From: Streptomyces sp. Y2F8-2
GTDB lineage: Bacteria; Actinomycetota; Actinomycetes; Streptomycetales; Streptomycetaceae
Length of the DNA: 64,000 bases
NCBI RefSeq assembly: GCF_014905555.1
Contig: NZ_BNGS01000006.1
Coordinates: 434,001 to 498,000, forward strand
Reading direction: 5' to 3'
The translations under genes and the position numbers were made by a program. Below are positions 42,533-50,622 of this stretch, in pieces; positions within the stretch are counted from its first letter, which is position 1, and the number at the start of each line of letters is the position of its first letter. The notes under the pieces were generated by a model. That model was not told where the DNA came from. It saw only the letters and a list, made by a program, of their open reading frames with translations, and ran no database searches.

Positions 42533-42580
42533 GAAGGAGAAGGAAGGAAAGGAAGGAAAGGAAGGGAAGGGAAGGGAAGA
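42533..42580. repeat. 48-base homopurine (G/A) tract, GGAAA/GGAAG repeats
   Basis: An unbroken run of purines built of AAGGAAAGG, GGAAGG and GGGAAGG units. It ends 31 bp before the ATG of the DUF4242 gene, so it lies in that gene's leader, and contains many Shine-Dalgarno-like AAGGA/GGAAGG sequences. Slippage here could alter spacing. Confidence 0.9.
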
Positions 42581-42611
42581 CGGGGGCGGACCAGGAACGA
42601 GGTACCCAGCC

Positions 42612-42860
42612 ATGGCCCAGTTCATGGACATCCACCACGGTATGAAGGGCATCACGGCGGATCAGCTGATCGAGGCACACCAGGCCGACCTCGCCATCGA
42701 GAAGGAAGAGGGCGTGCACTTCCAGCACGCATGGGCGGACCCAGGGTCCGGAACGGTCTACTGCCTGTCCGAGGCCCCTTCGGCCGAGGCGGTCCAGCGC
42801 ATCCACGAACGCGCAGGCCACAAGGCGGACGAGATCCACCCGGTCCCCCTGTCGGCCTGA
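42612..42860 (+). CDS. DUF4242 protein, homologue of the nickel-binding S. coelicolor protein SCO4226
   Basis: 82 residues from ATG 42612. The sequence MAQFMDIHHGMKGITADQLI, then AHQADLAIEKEEGVHFQHAW and KADEIHPVPLSA, gives a compact ferredoxin-like fold with several His and Glu. The S. coelicolor protein of the same size at the same locus was crystallised as a dimer that binds nickel, as I recall. The His-rich N-terminus would fit. The leader contains a 48-base purine tract. Function in the cell is unknown. Confidence 0.8.
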   Translation: MAQFMDIHHGMKGITADQLIEAHQADLAIEKEEGVHFQHAWADPGSGTVYCLSEAPSAEAVQRIHERAGHKADEIHPVPLSA

Positions 42861-43043
42861 CGCCGACGCCGGACGGGCACCGGTGGTGGTGACCCCCACG
42901 CCTCGAACGGTTGACCGACACATGGCAATGATTGAGTAAAACGGCCTCCGCGGGAAATGGTGCGCACTCGCGCGGCGTTCGACTCCTTGGAGGGTGTTCC
43001 GCGCCGTCCGCACAGGCACGCCCGCAGCAAGGAGGAACGCCAC

Positions 43044-44384
43044 GTGAGCCAGTACGTCACCAGGCTCGGGCGTCGCTCCCCGGCGACCACCTCGCGGCTG
43101 CGGCTGCCGCACCGCAGGCCCCGCCGTGTGGCCATGCTCTCCGTGCACACCTCACCGCTGCACCAACCCGGTACGGGTGACGCCGGCGGCATGAACGTCT
43201 ACATCGTGGAGCTGGCCCAGCGGCTCGCCGACCTGGGCATCGAGGTCGAGGTCTTCACCCGGGCCACCACGGCCGCTCTGCCGCCGGCCGTCCAGCTGGC
43301 CCCGGGCGTGCTCGTCCGGCACGTCGACGCCGGACCGTACGAGGGGCTGGCCAAGGAGGACCTCCCGGCCCAGCTGTGCGCCTTCACGCACGGTGTGATG
43401 CAGGCGTGGGCCGGTCACCGTCCCGGCTACTACGACCTCGTGCACTCCCACTACTGGCTCTCCGGCCACGTCGGCTGGCTGGCCGCCCAGCGCTGGGGCG
43501 TCCCCCTGGTGCACGCCATGCACACCATGGCCAAGGTCAAGAACGCCAACCTCGCCGAGGGCGACACCCCCGAGCCCGCCGCCCGGGTCATCGGCGAGAT
43601 GCAGATCGTGGCCGCCGCCGACCGGCTCATCGCCAACACCTCCGAAGAGGCCGACGAACTCGTACACCACTACGCCGCCGACCCCGGCAAGGTGGCCGTC
43701 GTCCACCCCGGGGTGAACCTGGAGCGCTTCCGGCCCGCCGACGGCCGGGCCGCCGCCAGGGCCCGGCTCGGCCTGCCGCAGGACGCGCTGATCCCGCTCT
43801 TCGCCGGACGCATACAGCCCCTCAAGGCGCCCGACGTGCTGCTGCGCGCCGTCGCCGTCCTCCTCGACGAGCGCCCCGAGCTGCGCTCCCGCATCGTCGT
43901 GCCCGTCGTGGGAGGCCCCAGCGGCAGCGGGCTCGCCAAGCCGGAGGGGTTGCAGAAGCTCGCCGCCCGGCTGGGCATATCGGACGTCGTCCGCTTCCGG
44001 CCGCCGGTGCGGCAGGACGAGCTCGCCGACTGGTTCCGCGCGGCGTCCGTCCTGGTGATGCCGTCGTACAGCGAGTCCTTCGGGCTCGTCGCGATCGAGG
44101 CACAAGCCGTCGGCACGCCGGTCCTGGCGGCCGCGGTCGGGGGGCTGCCCGTCGCCGTGCGGGACGGGCACACCGGGTTCCTGGTCGAGGGCCACGACCC
44201 CGCCGCGTACGCGCGCGTGCTGCGTGATTTCGCCGACGACGCGCAGCTGTGCGCCCGCATGGGCGAGGCCGCGGCCCGGCACGCCCGGTCGTTCGGCTGG
44301 GACGCGGCGGCCTCCGCGACCGCCGGGGTGTACACGGAGGCCATGCAGGCCCACCGCCGCCAGGCGCGCGCCCACCGCGGCTGA
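43044..44384 (+). CDS. mshA: D-inositol-3-phosphate glycosyltransferase, first step of mycothiol synthesis
   Basis: 446 residues from GTG 43044, with AAGGAGG 9 bp upstream. GT4 retaining glycosyltransferase: acceptor-domain start AMLSVHTSPLHQPGTGDAGG with MNVYIVELAQRLADLG, VHSHYWLSGHVGWLAAQRWG, then VHPGVNLERFRPADG. Donor-site FAGRIQPLKAPDVLLRAVAV and the nucleotide motif MPSYSESFGLVAIEAQAVGT (E-x7-E) follow. It transfers GlcNAc from UDP-GlcNAc to 1-L-myo-inositol-1-phosphate. It is separated from the YbjN gene downstream by only 22 bp. Confidence 0.95.
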   Translation: MSQYVTRLGRRSPATTSRLRLPHRRPRRVAMLSVHTSPLHQPGTGDAGGMNVYIVELAQRLADLGIEVEVFTRATTAALPPAVQLAPGVLVRHVDAGPYEGLAKEDLPAQLCAFTHGVMQAWAGHRPGYYDLVHSHYWLSGHVGWLAAQRWGVPLVHAMHTMAKVKNANLAEGDTPEPAARVIGEMQIVAAADRLIANTSEEADELVHHYAADPGKVAVVHPGVNLERFRPADGRAAARARLGLPQDALIPLFAGRIQPLKAPDVLLRAVAVLLDERPELRSRIVVPVVGGPSGSGLAKPEGLQKLAARLGISDVVRFRPPVRQDELADWFRAASVLVMPSYSESFGLVAIEAQAVGTPVLAAAVGGLPVAVRDGHTGFLVEGHDPAAYARVLRDFADDAQLCARMGEAAARHARSFGWDAAASATAGVYTEAMQAHRRQARAHRG

Positions 44385-44406
44385 CACCTCGCGTACGCTG
44401 CCTGGC

Positions 44407-44907
44407 ATGTCCGATGAGCAGCGGGCCGCACAGGTCATCGAAGGGGTCCTGAAGGACGCCGAACTGGAGTGGGAGAGCCCGCAGTCGGGCTCGTTCGTCG
44501 TGAAACTCCCCGGGACGCGCAAGCTGTCGACGACCGTCTCACTGATCGTCGGCCGGCACTCGCTGTCCCTCAACGCCTTCGTGATCCGCCACCCCGACGA
44601 GAACGAGCCGGCGGTGCACCGCTGGCTGTTGGAGCGCAACCTCAAGCTCTACGGGGTGAGTTACGCCGTCGACCCGCTCGGCGACATCTACCTCACCGGC
44701 CGGCTGCCGCTGGCCGCGGTCACCCCGGACGAGGTGGACCGACTGCTCGGCTCGGTCCTGGAGGCGGCTGACGGCAGTTTCAACACCCTTCTGGAGCTGG
44801 GTTTCGCGTCCGCGATCCGCAAGGAGTACGCCTGGCGGGTGTCCCGCGGGGAGTCCACCCGCAACCTGGAGGCGTTCAGTCATCTGACCCAGCGACCCGA
44901 GAACTGA
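44407..44907 (+). CDS. YbjN-domain (type III secretion chaperone-like fold) protein
   Basis: 166 residues from ATG 44407, 22 bp after mshA. The block QVIEGVLKDAELEWESPQSG, KLSTTVSLIVGRHSLSLNAF, NEPAVHRWLLERNLKLYGVS and YAVDPLGDIYLTGRLPLAAV is characteristic of actinobacterial YbjN proteins, whose fold resembles secretion chaperones though they are not secretion components. It is cytoplasmic. The biochemical role is unknown. The conserved position behind mshA suggests co-transcription, not necessarily a function in mycothiol. Confidence 0.8.
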   Translation: MSDEQRAAQVIEGVLKDAELEWESPQSGSFVVKLPGTRKLSTTVSLIVGRHSLSLNAFVIRHPDENEPAVHRWLLERNLKLYGVSYAVDPLGDIYLTGRLPLAAVTPDEVDRLLGSVLEAADGSFNTLLELGFASAIRKEYAWRVSRGESTRNLEAFSHLTQRPEN

Positions 44908-45105
44908 CCTCCGGGCCCCGTACTTCATCGCCGCACGACCCCTTCCACACCGTGCGGCCCAGCGGCATCTCACGGCCGGCGCGCGCTCCGGCCTGGAGCT
45001 GTGCGGCACAACGGACGCCGTACGGCCGCGGAACCTGTACGGGGCGCAGCGGGGGCGGGGCGGCGGGGCCGTGACCGGGGCGGGCCGCCGTGGGACCGGC
45101 CCGCC

Positions 45106-46362
45106 TCAGGCCGCGCCGACCTCCGCCGCCCCCGCTGTCTCCTTCTCCGTCCCCCGCGCCGGCTCCTCCCCCGGGAGGCGGCGCATCAGCGCTGCGTAGC
45201 CGACCCCGGCCGTCGTACCGACCACCGCGCACAGGCCCCACAGCCATTCCGCGCCGAGCCGGTCGATGACGAAGCCGGACAGCAGCGGCGCGATGAGCGA
45301 GGCCACCGACCAGGACAGGGTGTACATGCCCTGGTAGCGGCCGCGCCCGTGCACCGGGGAGAGGCGTACCACGAGACCGGTCTGAGTGGGCGCGTTGACG
45401 ATCTCCGCCAGTGTCCACACGCACACCGTCAGTGCGAAGACACCGACCGAGCCCGCGAAGGCGGTCAGCCCGAAGCCGTACCCCGCGAGCACGGAGGAGA
45501 CCACCAGCAGCCGGCGCGGATCGCGGTGCTCGATGAAGCGGGTCACCGGGATCTGCAGCGCGACGATCAGCACTCCGTTGACGGCGATCGCCATGCCGTA
45601 GTCCGCGGGCGAGAACCCGGCCCGGCCCATGGCGACCGGCAGACCGACGGACCCCTGCTGGAAGACGAGCGCGACGAGGAAGGACAGCCCCACGACGCTC
45701 ATGAAACGGCCGTCCCGCACGACGGTCCCGAGGCCGACGTCGCCCGCGGCGTCCTTGGCGGTGGGAGCGGGCCGCGACTCGGGCAGCTTCGCGAAGACGA
45801 CGACCGCGCAGACCAACGTCATCCCCGCCTCGATCAGGAATCCGGCGAGATAGCTGAACTCGGCGATGAAACCCGCCGCCATGGAGGACACCGCGAAGCC
45901 GAGGTTGATCGCCCAGTAGTTGAGGGAGAAGGCGCGCACCCGGTCCTCGGGGCGCACGATGTCGGCCATCATCGCCTGCACGGCGGGCCGGGAGGCGTTG
46001 CTCGCCATGCCGACGAAGAAGGCGACGGCGGCGATGGAGACGGGGTCCCGCACGAACCCGAGCAGCGCCACGAACCCGGCGGTCGCCGTCTGCGCGATCA
46101 GCAGGGTGGGCCGGCGCCCCAGCCGGTCGGCCATCACGCCCCCGCCGAGCGAGGAGACGACACCGCCGAGCCCGTGCAGCGAGGCGACGAGCCCGGCGTA
46201 CGAGGCGGAGTAACCGCGGTCCAGGGTCAGGTACAGCGCCATGAAGGTGGCGACGAAGGCGCCCAGCCGGTTGACGAGCGTGCTCGTCCACAGCCACCAG
46301 AACTCGCGGGGAAGCCCCGACACGGTCTCGCGGGCGGCACGTCTGACGGCGGCGATCGACAT
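45106..46362 (-). CDS. Major facilitator superfamily transporter (DHA1/MdtH-like)
   Basis: 418 residues from ATG 46362 (GGGGGACC upstream). Starts at 46389 and 46413 are in frame without ribosome sites. Twelve membrane helices can be placed. The MFS signature of loop 2-3 is GGGVMADRLGRRPTLLIAQT. Helix segments include SVVGLSFLVALVFQQGSVGL and MAIAVNGVLIVALQIPVTRF, and loop 8-9 has RFIEHRDPRRLLVVSS. It resembles proton-driven drug exporters. The substrate is unknown. It is divergent from gpmA and convergent with the YbjN gene. Confidence 0.88.
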   Translation of the reverse strand: MSIAAVRRAARETVSGLPREFWWLWTSTLVNRLGAFVATFMALYLTLDRGYSASYAGLVASLHGLGGVVSSLGGGVMADRLGRRPTLLIAQTATAGFVALLGFVRDPVSIAAVAFFVGMASNASRPAVQAMMADIVRPEDRVRAFSLNYWAINLGFAVSSMAAGFIAEFSYLAGFLIEAGMTLVCAVVVFAKLPESRPAPTAKDAAGDVGLGTVVRDGRFMSVVGLSFLVALVFQQGSVGLPVAMGRAGFSPADYGMAIAVNGVLIVALQIPVTRFIEHRDPRRLLVVSSVLAGYGFGLTAFAGSVGVFALTVCVWTLAEIVNAPTQTGLVVRLSPVHGRGRYQGMYTLSWSVASLIAPLLSGFVIDRLGAEWLWGLCAVVGTTAGVGYAALMRRLPGEEPARGTEKETAGAAEVGAA

Positions 46363-46558
46363 GAGGGTCCCCCACGGGCGTAGGCGCATGTAAGCGGCTC
46401 GAACGTTGATCACAACTTACAAACGCGGGGCACGGAGGGGCTACTCAATTAACAGATGCCGTCAACTGTCGTACGGCGCGGGAACCGTCCGCCGACCGGC
46501 TGTCCGCCTGCCGGGCGGGCCGTACGAGGGGGTGAATGCGTGGATTACGCTCTGAGGC

Positions 46559-47320
46559 ATGGCCGACGCACCGTACAAGCTGATCCTCCTCCGCCACGGC
46601 GAGAGCGAGTGGAACGCGAAGAACCTGTTCACCGGCTGGGTGGACGTCAACCTGAACGAGAAGGGCGAGAAGGAGGCGGTCCGCGGCGGTGAGCTGCTCA
46701 AGGACGCCGGCCTGCTGCCCGACGTGGTCCACACGTCCCTCCAGAAGCGCGCGATCCGCACCGCGCAGCTGGCACTGGAGGCCGCCGACCGCCACTGGAT
46801 CCCGGTCCACCGCTCCTGGCGCCTGAACGAGCGCCACTACGGCGCCCTCCAGGGCAAGGACAAGGCCCAGACGCTGCAGGAGTTCGGCGAGGAGCAGTTC
46901 ATGCTCTGGCGCCGCTCCTACGACGTGCCGCCGCCCCCGATCGAGGACGACTCGGAGTTCTCCCAGGCCGACGACGCGCGCTACGCGACGATCCCGCCGG
47001 AGCTGCGCCCGAGGACGGAGTGCCTCAAGGACGTCGTCTTCCGCATGCTCCCGTACTGGTACGACGGCATCGTCCCCGACCTCCTGGCCGGCCGCACGGT
47101 CCTGATCGCGGCCCACGGCAACAGCCTGCGCGCCCTGGTCAAGCACCTGGACGGCATCTCGGACGCCGACATCGCCGGCCTGAACATCCCGACGGGCATC
47201 CCGCTCTCCTACGAACTGGACGCCGACTTCAAGCCGATCACCCCCGGCGGCACGTACCTCGACCCGGACGCGGCCGCGGCGGCGATCGAGGCGGTCAAGA
47301 ACCAGGGCAAGAAGAAGTAA
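46559..47320 (+). CDS. gpmA: 2,3-bisphosphoglycerate-dependent phosphoglycerate mutase
   Basis: 253 residues. The phosphohistidine motif YKLILLRHGESEWNAKNLFT has catalytic His13. HYGALQGKDKAQTLQEFGEE and VPPPPIEDDSEF are canonical, and the second active-site His lies in LIAAHGNSLRALVKHLDGIS. It interconverts 3- and 2-phosphoglycerate in glycolysis. The last 19 bases (residues QGKKK plus stop) are duplicated at 53259-53277 and appear to be the attachment core of an integrated element that leaves the reading frame intact. Confidence 0.95.
   Translation: MADAPYKLILLRHGESEWNAKNLFTGWVDVNLNEKGEKEAVRGGELLKDAGLLPDVVHTSLQKRAIRTAQLALEAADRHWIPVHRSWRLNERHYGALQGKDKAQTLQEFGEEQFMLWRRSYDVPPPPIEDDSEFSQADDARYATIPPELRPRTECLKDVVFRMLPYWYDGIVPDLLAGRTVLIAAHGNSLRALVKHLDGISDADIAGLNIPTGIPLSYELDADFKPITPGGTYLDPDAAAAAIEAVKNQGKKK
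47302..47320 (+). repeat. Left copy of the 19-bp putative att core at the gpmA 3' end
   Basis: CCAGGGCAAGAAGAAGTAA is identical to 53259-53277. It contains the gpmA stop codon. Similarity between the two loci continues in weaker form on both sides: AAGA before, and a GC hairpin followed by GTGCTGG...GGGGCCGTGT...CCGGG after. Confidence 0.75.
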
Positions 47321-47330
47321 GCCAGACCGA

Positions 47331-47375
47331 AGAAGCCCCCTACCTGCAGTTTTGCTGGCAGGAGGGGGCTCTTCT
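47331..47375 (+). terminator. gpmA terminator
   Basis: AGAAGCCCCCTACCTGC pairs with GGCAGGAGGGGGCTCTTCT with one bulge around a loop containing TTTT. It starts 11 bp after the gpmA stop. Confidence 0.85.
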
Positions 47376-47406
47376 CTGTGCTGGGGCCGTGTCCGGGCCG
47401 TCGGGC

Positions 47407-47595
47407 TCAGATGCGGCGGATGCTCACGCGGACCGCGACGAGGAGCGCCGCCAGGGCGACGACGGATTCGTCAGCGCCGGCCCGGACACCCAGCCAACCG
47501 CCGCCGAGACCGATGAGCGGGGACGGCAGAGGGCGGAAGGTGAGGTCGATGCGGAGGCCTCGGCGTGGCACCATGGCCTTCTCCATGTGGGTCAT
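47407..47595 (-). CDS. Possible small hypothetical protein
   Basis: 62 residues from ATG 47595 (MTHMEKAMVPRRGLRIDLTF), ending in a hydrophobic segment GLGGGWLGVRAGADESVVAL then AALLVAVRVSIRRI. It could be a single-span membrane peptide. There is no clear ribosome site, and the composition is only moderately coding-like. It lies just inside the left end of the gpmA-associated element. Alternatively the stretch is non-coding arm DNA of the element. Confidence 0.35.
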   Translation of the reverse strand: MTHMEKAMVPRRGLRIDLTFRPLPSPLIGLGGGWLGVRAGADESVVALAALLVAVRVSIRRI

Positions 47596-47635
47596 GTGTT
47601 GTCCGTTCTGTAGGCGATAACCGATCCCATGGAAA

Positions 47636-47667
47636 GGAGAGGCCGCCCCCGTACGGGCGGCCTCTCC
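47636..47667. terminator. Perfect 13-bp hairpin
   Basis: GGAGAGGCCGCCC (47636-47648) pairs with GGGCGGCCTCTCC (47655-47667) around CCGTAC. It lies upstream of the small frame and in unannotated DNA of the element, so its partner transcript is not known. Confidence 0.65.
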
Positions 47668-47900
47668 GGTATATCGGTGGCAGGACCTTACTTGCCGTGT
47701 GGGGGTAATAACAAACCCGCAGCTAAAGCGGTTGCCCTCCGCCCCTAACTTGCATGTTGGCTTCTCTGGGCGGCCTCGCTGACGGTTGACGACCCCGGTA
47801 GGGCCTTGCCTTATTTGCCTGCAGGGAACCGTTGGACCATCGAACCAGAAATCCGTCAAACCAGAAATCCATTGTCCCATTGATCCATTGAACCGGTCCT

Positions 47901-47970
47901 CGGCCGGGCGGCCGGGCAGGCGGGCAGCCGGGCGGGCAGCCGGGCGGGCAGCCGGGCGGGCAGGCGGCCA
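47901..47970. repeat. 12-bp GC minisatellite (GGGCAGCCGGGC)
   Basis: Several copies of GGGCAGCCGGGC and variants (GGGCAGGCGGGC, CGGGCGGCCGGGC) form a pure G/C/A tract in the element. It immediately follows an unusually AT-rich stretch with the small repeats AACCAGAAATCC (twice) and (T/C)CCATTG (three times) at ~47840-47895. Confidence 0.85.
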
Positions 47971-47983
47971 GCTTGGTTTTGCG

Positions 47984-48251
47984 GAGACTCTGAATCCGAG
48001 GGAGCTTTCACGGATGACATTTACACTTTCAGCCGCCCATGGTTTCGCTGGAGACTCTGAATCCGAGGGAGCTTTCACGGATGACATTTACACTTTCAGC
48101 CGCCCATGGTTTCGCTGGAGACTCTGAATCCGAGGTAGTCTTCACGGATGACATTTACACTTTCAGCCGCCCATGGTTTCGCTGGAGACTCTGAATCCGA
48201 GGTAGTCTTCACGGATGACATTTACATTTTCAGCCGCCCATAGTTTCAACG
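47984..48251. repeat. Four tandem 67-bp repeats overlapping the integrase 3' end
   Basis: Units begin at 47984, 48051, 48118 and 48185 (exact 67-bp period), each reading GAGACTCTGAATCCGAGG...TTTCAGCCGCCCATGG. Units 1 and 2 carry GGAGCTTTC, units 3 and 4 carry TAGTCTTC. Unit 4 diverges at its right end (CATAGTTTCAAC), where it is the actual 3' coding end of the recombinase (SVETMGG, stop at 48230-48232). The other units therefore look like amplified copies of the gene end plus 45 bp of downstream DNA. There are no unique spacers, so it is not CRISPR. Confidence 0.95.
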
Positions 48252-49393
48252 GATGAGCGGCTCGCAGCGAGGGAGAAGGCTGAGGCCACAGCGTTACGGG
48301 TACGCTCCCGGCTTGACGGCATGAGGTGCGCATACACACGGAGCGTCAGGCCCGGGTCCGCGTGGCCGAGGTACTCGGCGACGGCCTTGATGTTCTCCCC
48401 AGCGTCCAGGAGCACCGAGGCGTAGAAGTGGCGGAGGGCGTGCATGCCGTTCTCGCGGGACTCGGCGTACGACTTGCCCGGCTTCCGGTGGGGGATCACC
48501 CCGGCCGAGGCCAGTGCCCGCTTCCACACCTCCTCGTTGAGGGACGTCCGCCAGACGTGACCACCGCGCGGGCCGGTGAAGATCAGTCGCTTGGTCACCG
48601 GAGGTCCGTCTGCGACCTTCCACGGCAACGTGATTTCGACCGGCGGGAAACGCTTCATGTGGGCCCGGAGTGCATCGGCGACTGGACCGGGCAGCGGCAC
48701 GTCCCGGAGCTTGCCGCCCTTCGGTGGGGCGAAGACGGGCTTGCTGCGGCTCAGCTTGAGCTGCTGGACCACATGGAGGGTGTCCGACTCGAAGTCGATC
48801 GCGTCGACGGCCACGCCCAGGATCTCGCCTTGCCGAAGACCGCAGCCGCCGCCCAGGTCGACCATGGCTCGGTAGCGCTCGGGCATGCCGGCCCGGACGG
48901 CGAAGACGCGTTCCGCAGTCCAGGGCACGACGCGCTTGTTGTCCACAGTCGGTGGACGGACCGAGCGAGCGGCGCACGGGTTCCGGGCAAGGTGCCCGTC
49001 GTCCACGGCCGCGCTCAAGGCGGCACGCACGTTGGAGTAGATCGTCCGGGCATACGAGCCACGGACGCCGTTCTCTTGGAGCTGCCGCACCCAGTCACGG
49101 ATGTGAGCGGGCTGGAAGGAGCCGAGGGGGCGCGAACCCAGGTACGGGTAGGCGTGCAGCCGAAGCTGCGACTCCATCGAGGCTTGAGTGTTCGGGTCCG
49201 GCGCGTGAGTCACCCACTTCTCGGCGTACTGCTGGAAGGTGATCCGGGCCGCGCGCGGGTCGAGGTACTGCCCCCGCGCCATGTCCGCCTCGGTCTGCGA
49301 GAGCCACTGTTCGGCAAGCCGCTTCTGCCGGTCGGGGAAGCTCTTGGACTTCTCAGTGCCGTCCGGGCCCACGTAGCCGGCGCGGTAGCGCAT
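48230..49393 (-). CDS. Tyrosine recombinase / phage-type integrase
   Basis: 387 residues from ATG 49393. The SAM-like core-binding domain (ITFQQYAEKWVTHAPDPNTQ, GSYARTIYSNVRAALSAAVD) precedes the catalytic domain. Catalytic Arg is in GGGCGLRQGEILGVAVDAID, His-x-x-Arg in NGMHALRHFYASVLLDAGEN, His/Trp position EYLGHADPGLT, and nucleophile Tyr in LTLRVYAHLMPSS. All are intact. Family-like sequence (RKVKTERYGTG) continues upstream of the ATG without any start codon as far as the stop of the previous gene, so the native N-terminus may be lost. It may still be active, as the N-terminal arm is short. Confidence 0.9.
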   Translation of the reverse strand: MRYRAGYVGPDGTEKSKSFPDRQKRLAEQWLSQTEADMARGQYLDPRAARITFQQYAEKWVTHAPDPNTQASMESQLRLHAYPYLGSRPLGSFQPAHIRDWVRQLQENGVRGSYARTIYSNVRAALSAAVDDGHLARNPCAARSVRPPTVDNKRVVPWTAERVFAVRAGMPERYRAMVDLGGGCGLRQGEILGVAVDAIDFESDTLHVVQQLKLSRSKPVFAPPKGGKLRDVPLPGPVADALRAHMKRFPPVEITLPWKVADGPPVTKRLIFTGPRGGHVWRTSLNEEVWKRALASAGVIPHRKPGKSYAESRENGMHALRHFYASVLLDAGENIKAVAEYLGHADPGLTLRVYAHLMPSSRERTRNAVASAFSLAASRSSVETMGG

Positions 49394-49432
49394 GCCCGTG
49401 CCGTAGCGCTCGGTCTTGACCTTGCGAGGGCG

Positions 49433-50011
49433 TCAGTAGTTCGCGTTCGAGAGCAGCTCGCCGTCCTTGTCGTAGACCGTCACGAGCCCGTTCTTGGACT
49501 CGTAGCACGACGTGAACGCGCTCGCGATCAGCTTGCCGTCGCCCTGGTGCGGACCTATGATGCCGCCGCTGTAGTCGGTGTAGACCTCGGCCGCGTCGAG
49601 GATGTCGTTCCGCTTGTCCGTGCCGGTCACCTTGGTGACGTGCTGCACGGCCTTCTTCTCGGTGGGCGTACCGGACTTGGCGACGCAGGCCTTGAACTGC
49701 TCAGCCTGCGTCTTCGTCTCCTCCGCGGGCGCCGGCTTGGCGCCGTCGGACTTCTTCGGCGCGCTGCTGGCGGCGACGGCCTTGTCCTTGTTGCTGGTGT
49801 CGGCGGAGTTGTCGGATCCGCCACCGGCGACCGCGGCCACGATGCCGATCAGGACGAACAGGGCGACGACGCCGAGACATCCGAGGCCGATGATCTTTCC
49901 GGCGTTGGACTTCTTCGGCGGCTGCGGCTGGAACGGCGGCGGCCCGTACCCCGGCTGCTGCTGGCCGCCCCAACCGGGCTGCTGAGGCTGCGGGTACTGC
50001 TGCTCGCTCAT
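49433..50011 (-). CDS. Single-pass membrane protein with Pro/Gln-rich N-terminus (DUF4190-like start)
   Basis: 192 residues. MSEQQYPQPQQPGWGGQQQP is a Pro/Gln/Gly-rich cytoplasmic head. IIGLGCLGVVALFVLIGIVA (residues ~39-58) is one membrane helix. The outer part begins with a Ser/Ala/Lys linker and ends in a folded domain: QAEQFKACVAKSGTPTEKKA, VQHVTKVTGTDKRNDILDAA and LIASAFTSCYESKNGLVTVY, with two Cys. This layout is common beside actinobacterial integrases. Function unknown. Its stop abuts the upstream end of the recombinase frame. Confidence 0.7.
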   Translation of the reverse strand: MSEQQYPQPQQPGWGGQQQPGYGPPPFQPQPPKKSNAGKIIGLGCLGVVALFVLIGIVAAVAGGGSDNSADTSNKDKAVAASSAPKKSDGAKPAPAEETKTQAEQFKACVAKSGTPTEKKAVQHVTKVTGTDKRNDILDAAEVYTDYSGGIIGPHQGDGKLIASAFTSCYESKNGLVTVYDKDGELLSNANY

Positions 50012-50177
50012 GTGTCCCCCCAGGGATGTAGATGCACGTTACAGGGATCGTGACTTGTGAATGAGCTGTGCGGTTGCGGAGAATCTGTGAACTTCACCTG
50101 ATCGTGATAATCGCCCTGGAGCGCGACCGAGGCGGGCATGGGACGGGCCCCGCCTACCCCACCGCGGCGGCTGCACC

Positions 50178-50303
50178 ATGTGGCGCGGCGAGATGGGCTA
50201 CGTCTCCCGCGAGGACGCGCTCCTGGCGCTGCAAGACGACACCGTGACCATCGAGATGTGCGGCATCTGCAAGCCAGAGACCGGGCTGCGACCGGAGGGA
50301 TAA
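50178..50303 (+). pseudogene. Remnant of a DUF6233-like protein (C-terminal 41 codons)
   Basis: The frame HRGGCTMWRGEMGYVSREDA then LLALQDDTVTIEMCGICKPE resembles the end of the Streptomyces DUF6233 family (...C-W-M...(V/I)(S/D)REEALRAL...CxxCRPDTAL). The family's N-terminal half is absent upstream and no ribosome site precedes the ATG at 50178. Probably a 5'-truncated gene. A short functional peptide with a CxxC pair cannot be excluded. Confidence 0.4.
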
Positions 50304-50358
50304 CAGGCGGCCATCGATCCCGCTACGTTGTCGCCCTCATCACGCCTTGGGGGGCGAC

Positions 50359-50622
50359 ATGAAGTTCGTGTGGGGATTCCTGACCCTGCTCTTCGGTGCA
50401 CTTTCGTTCGGATTTGCCGTCAGCGCCATTCAGCCGTTGCACGACGCCAGCACGTCCGGCGCTCACAACAGCTACAGCGTCACCAGCGGCATCGGTGACG
50501 GCGCCTTGCGGCTCCTCGTCATCGTGCTGCTCGCGCTCGCCATGAGGGCCTGCTATCGGCGAGCCTCGCGCGGCAGCCAGCCGCGCACGCCGGGCCCCGA
50601 GCGGCGGCCCTGGGAACGCTGA
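50359..50622 (+). CDS. Small two-span membrane protein
   Basis: 87 residues from ATG 50359, with GGGGGGCGAC upstream. MKFVWGFLTLLFGALSFGFA is the first hydrophobic helix and GALRLLVIVLLALAMRACY the second, joined by a polar loop (SAIQPLHDASTSGAHNSYSV). The C-terminus is basic (RRASRGSQPRTPGPERRPWE), predicting a cytoplasmic end. Function unknown. It is part of the element's cargo. Confidence 0.6.
   Translation: MKFVWGFLTLLFGALSFGFAVSAIQPLHDASTSGAHNSYSVTSGIGDGALRLLVIVLLALAMRACYRRASRGSQPRTPGPERRPWER

Noticed and set aside
47984..48251. Possible CRISPR array
   Set aside because: The 67-bp units are contiguous, with no unique spacers, and derive from the integrase 3' end. No cas genes are present.
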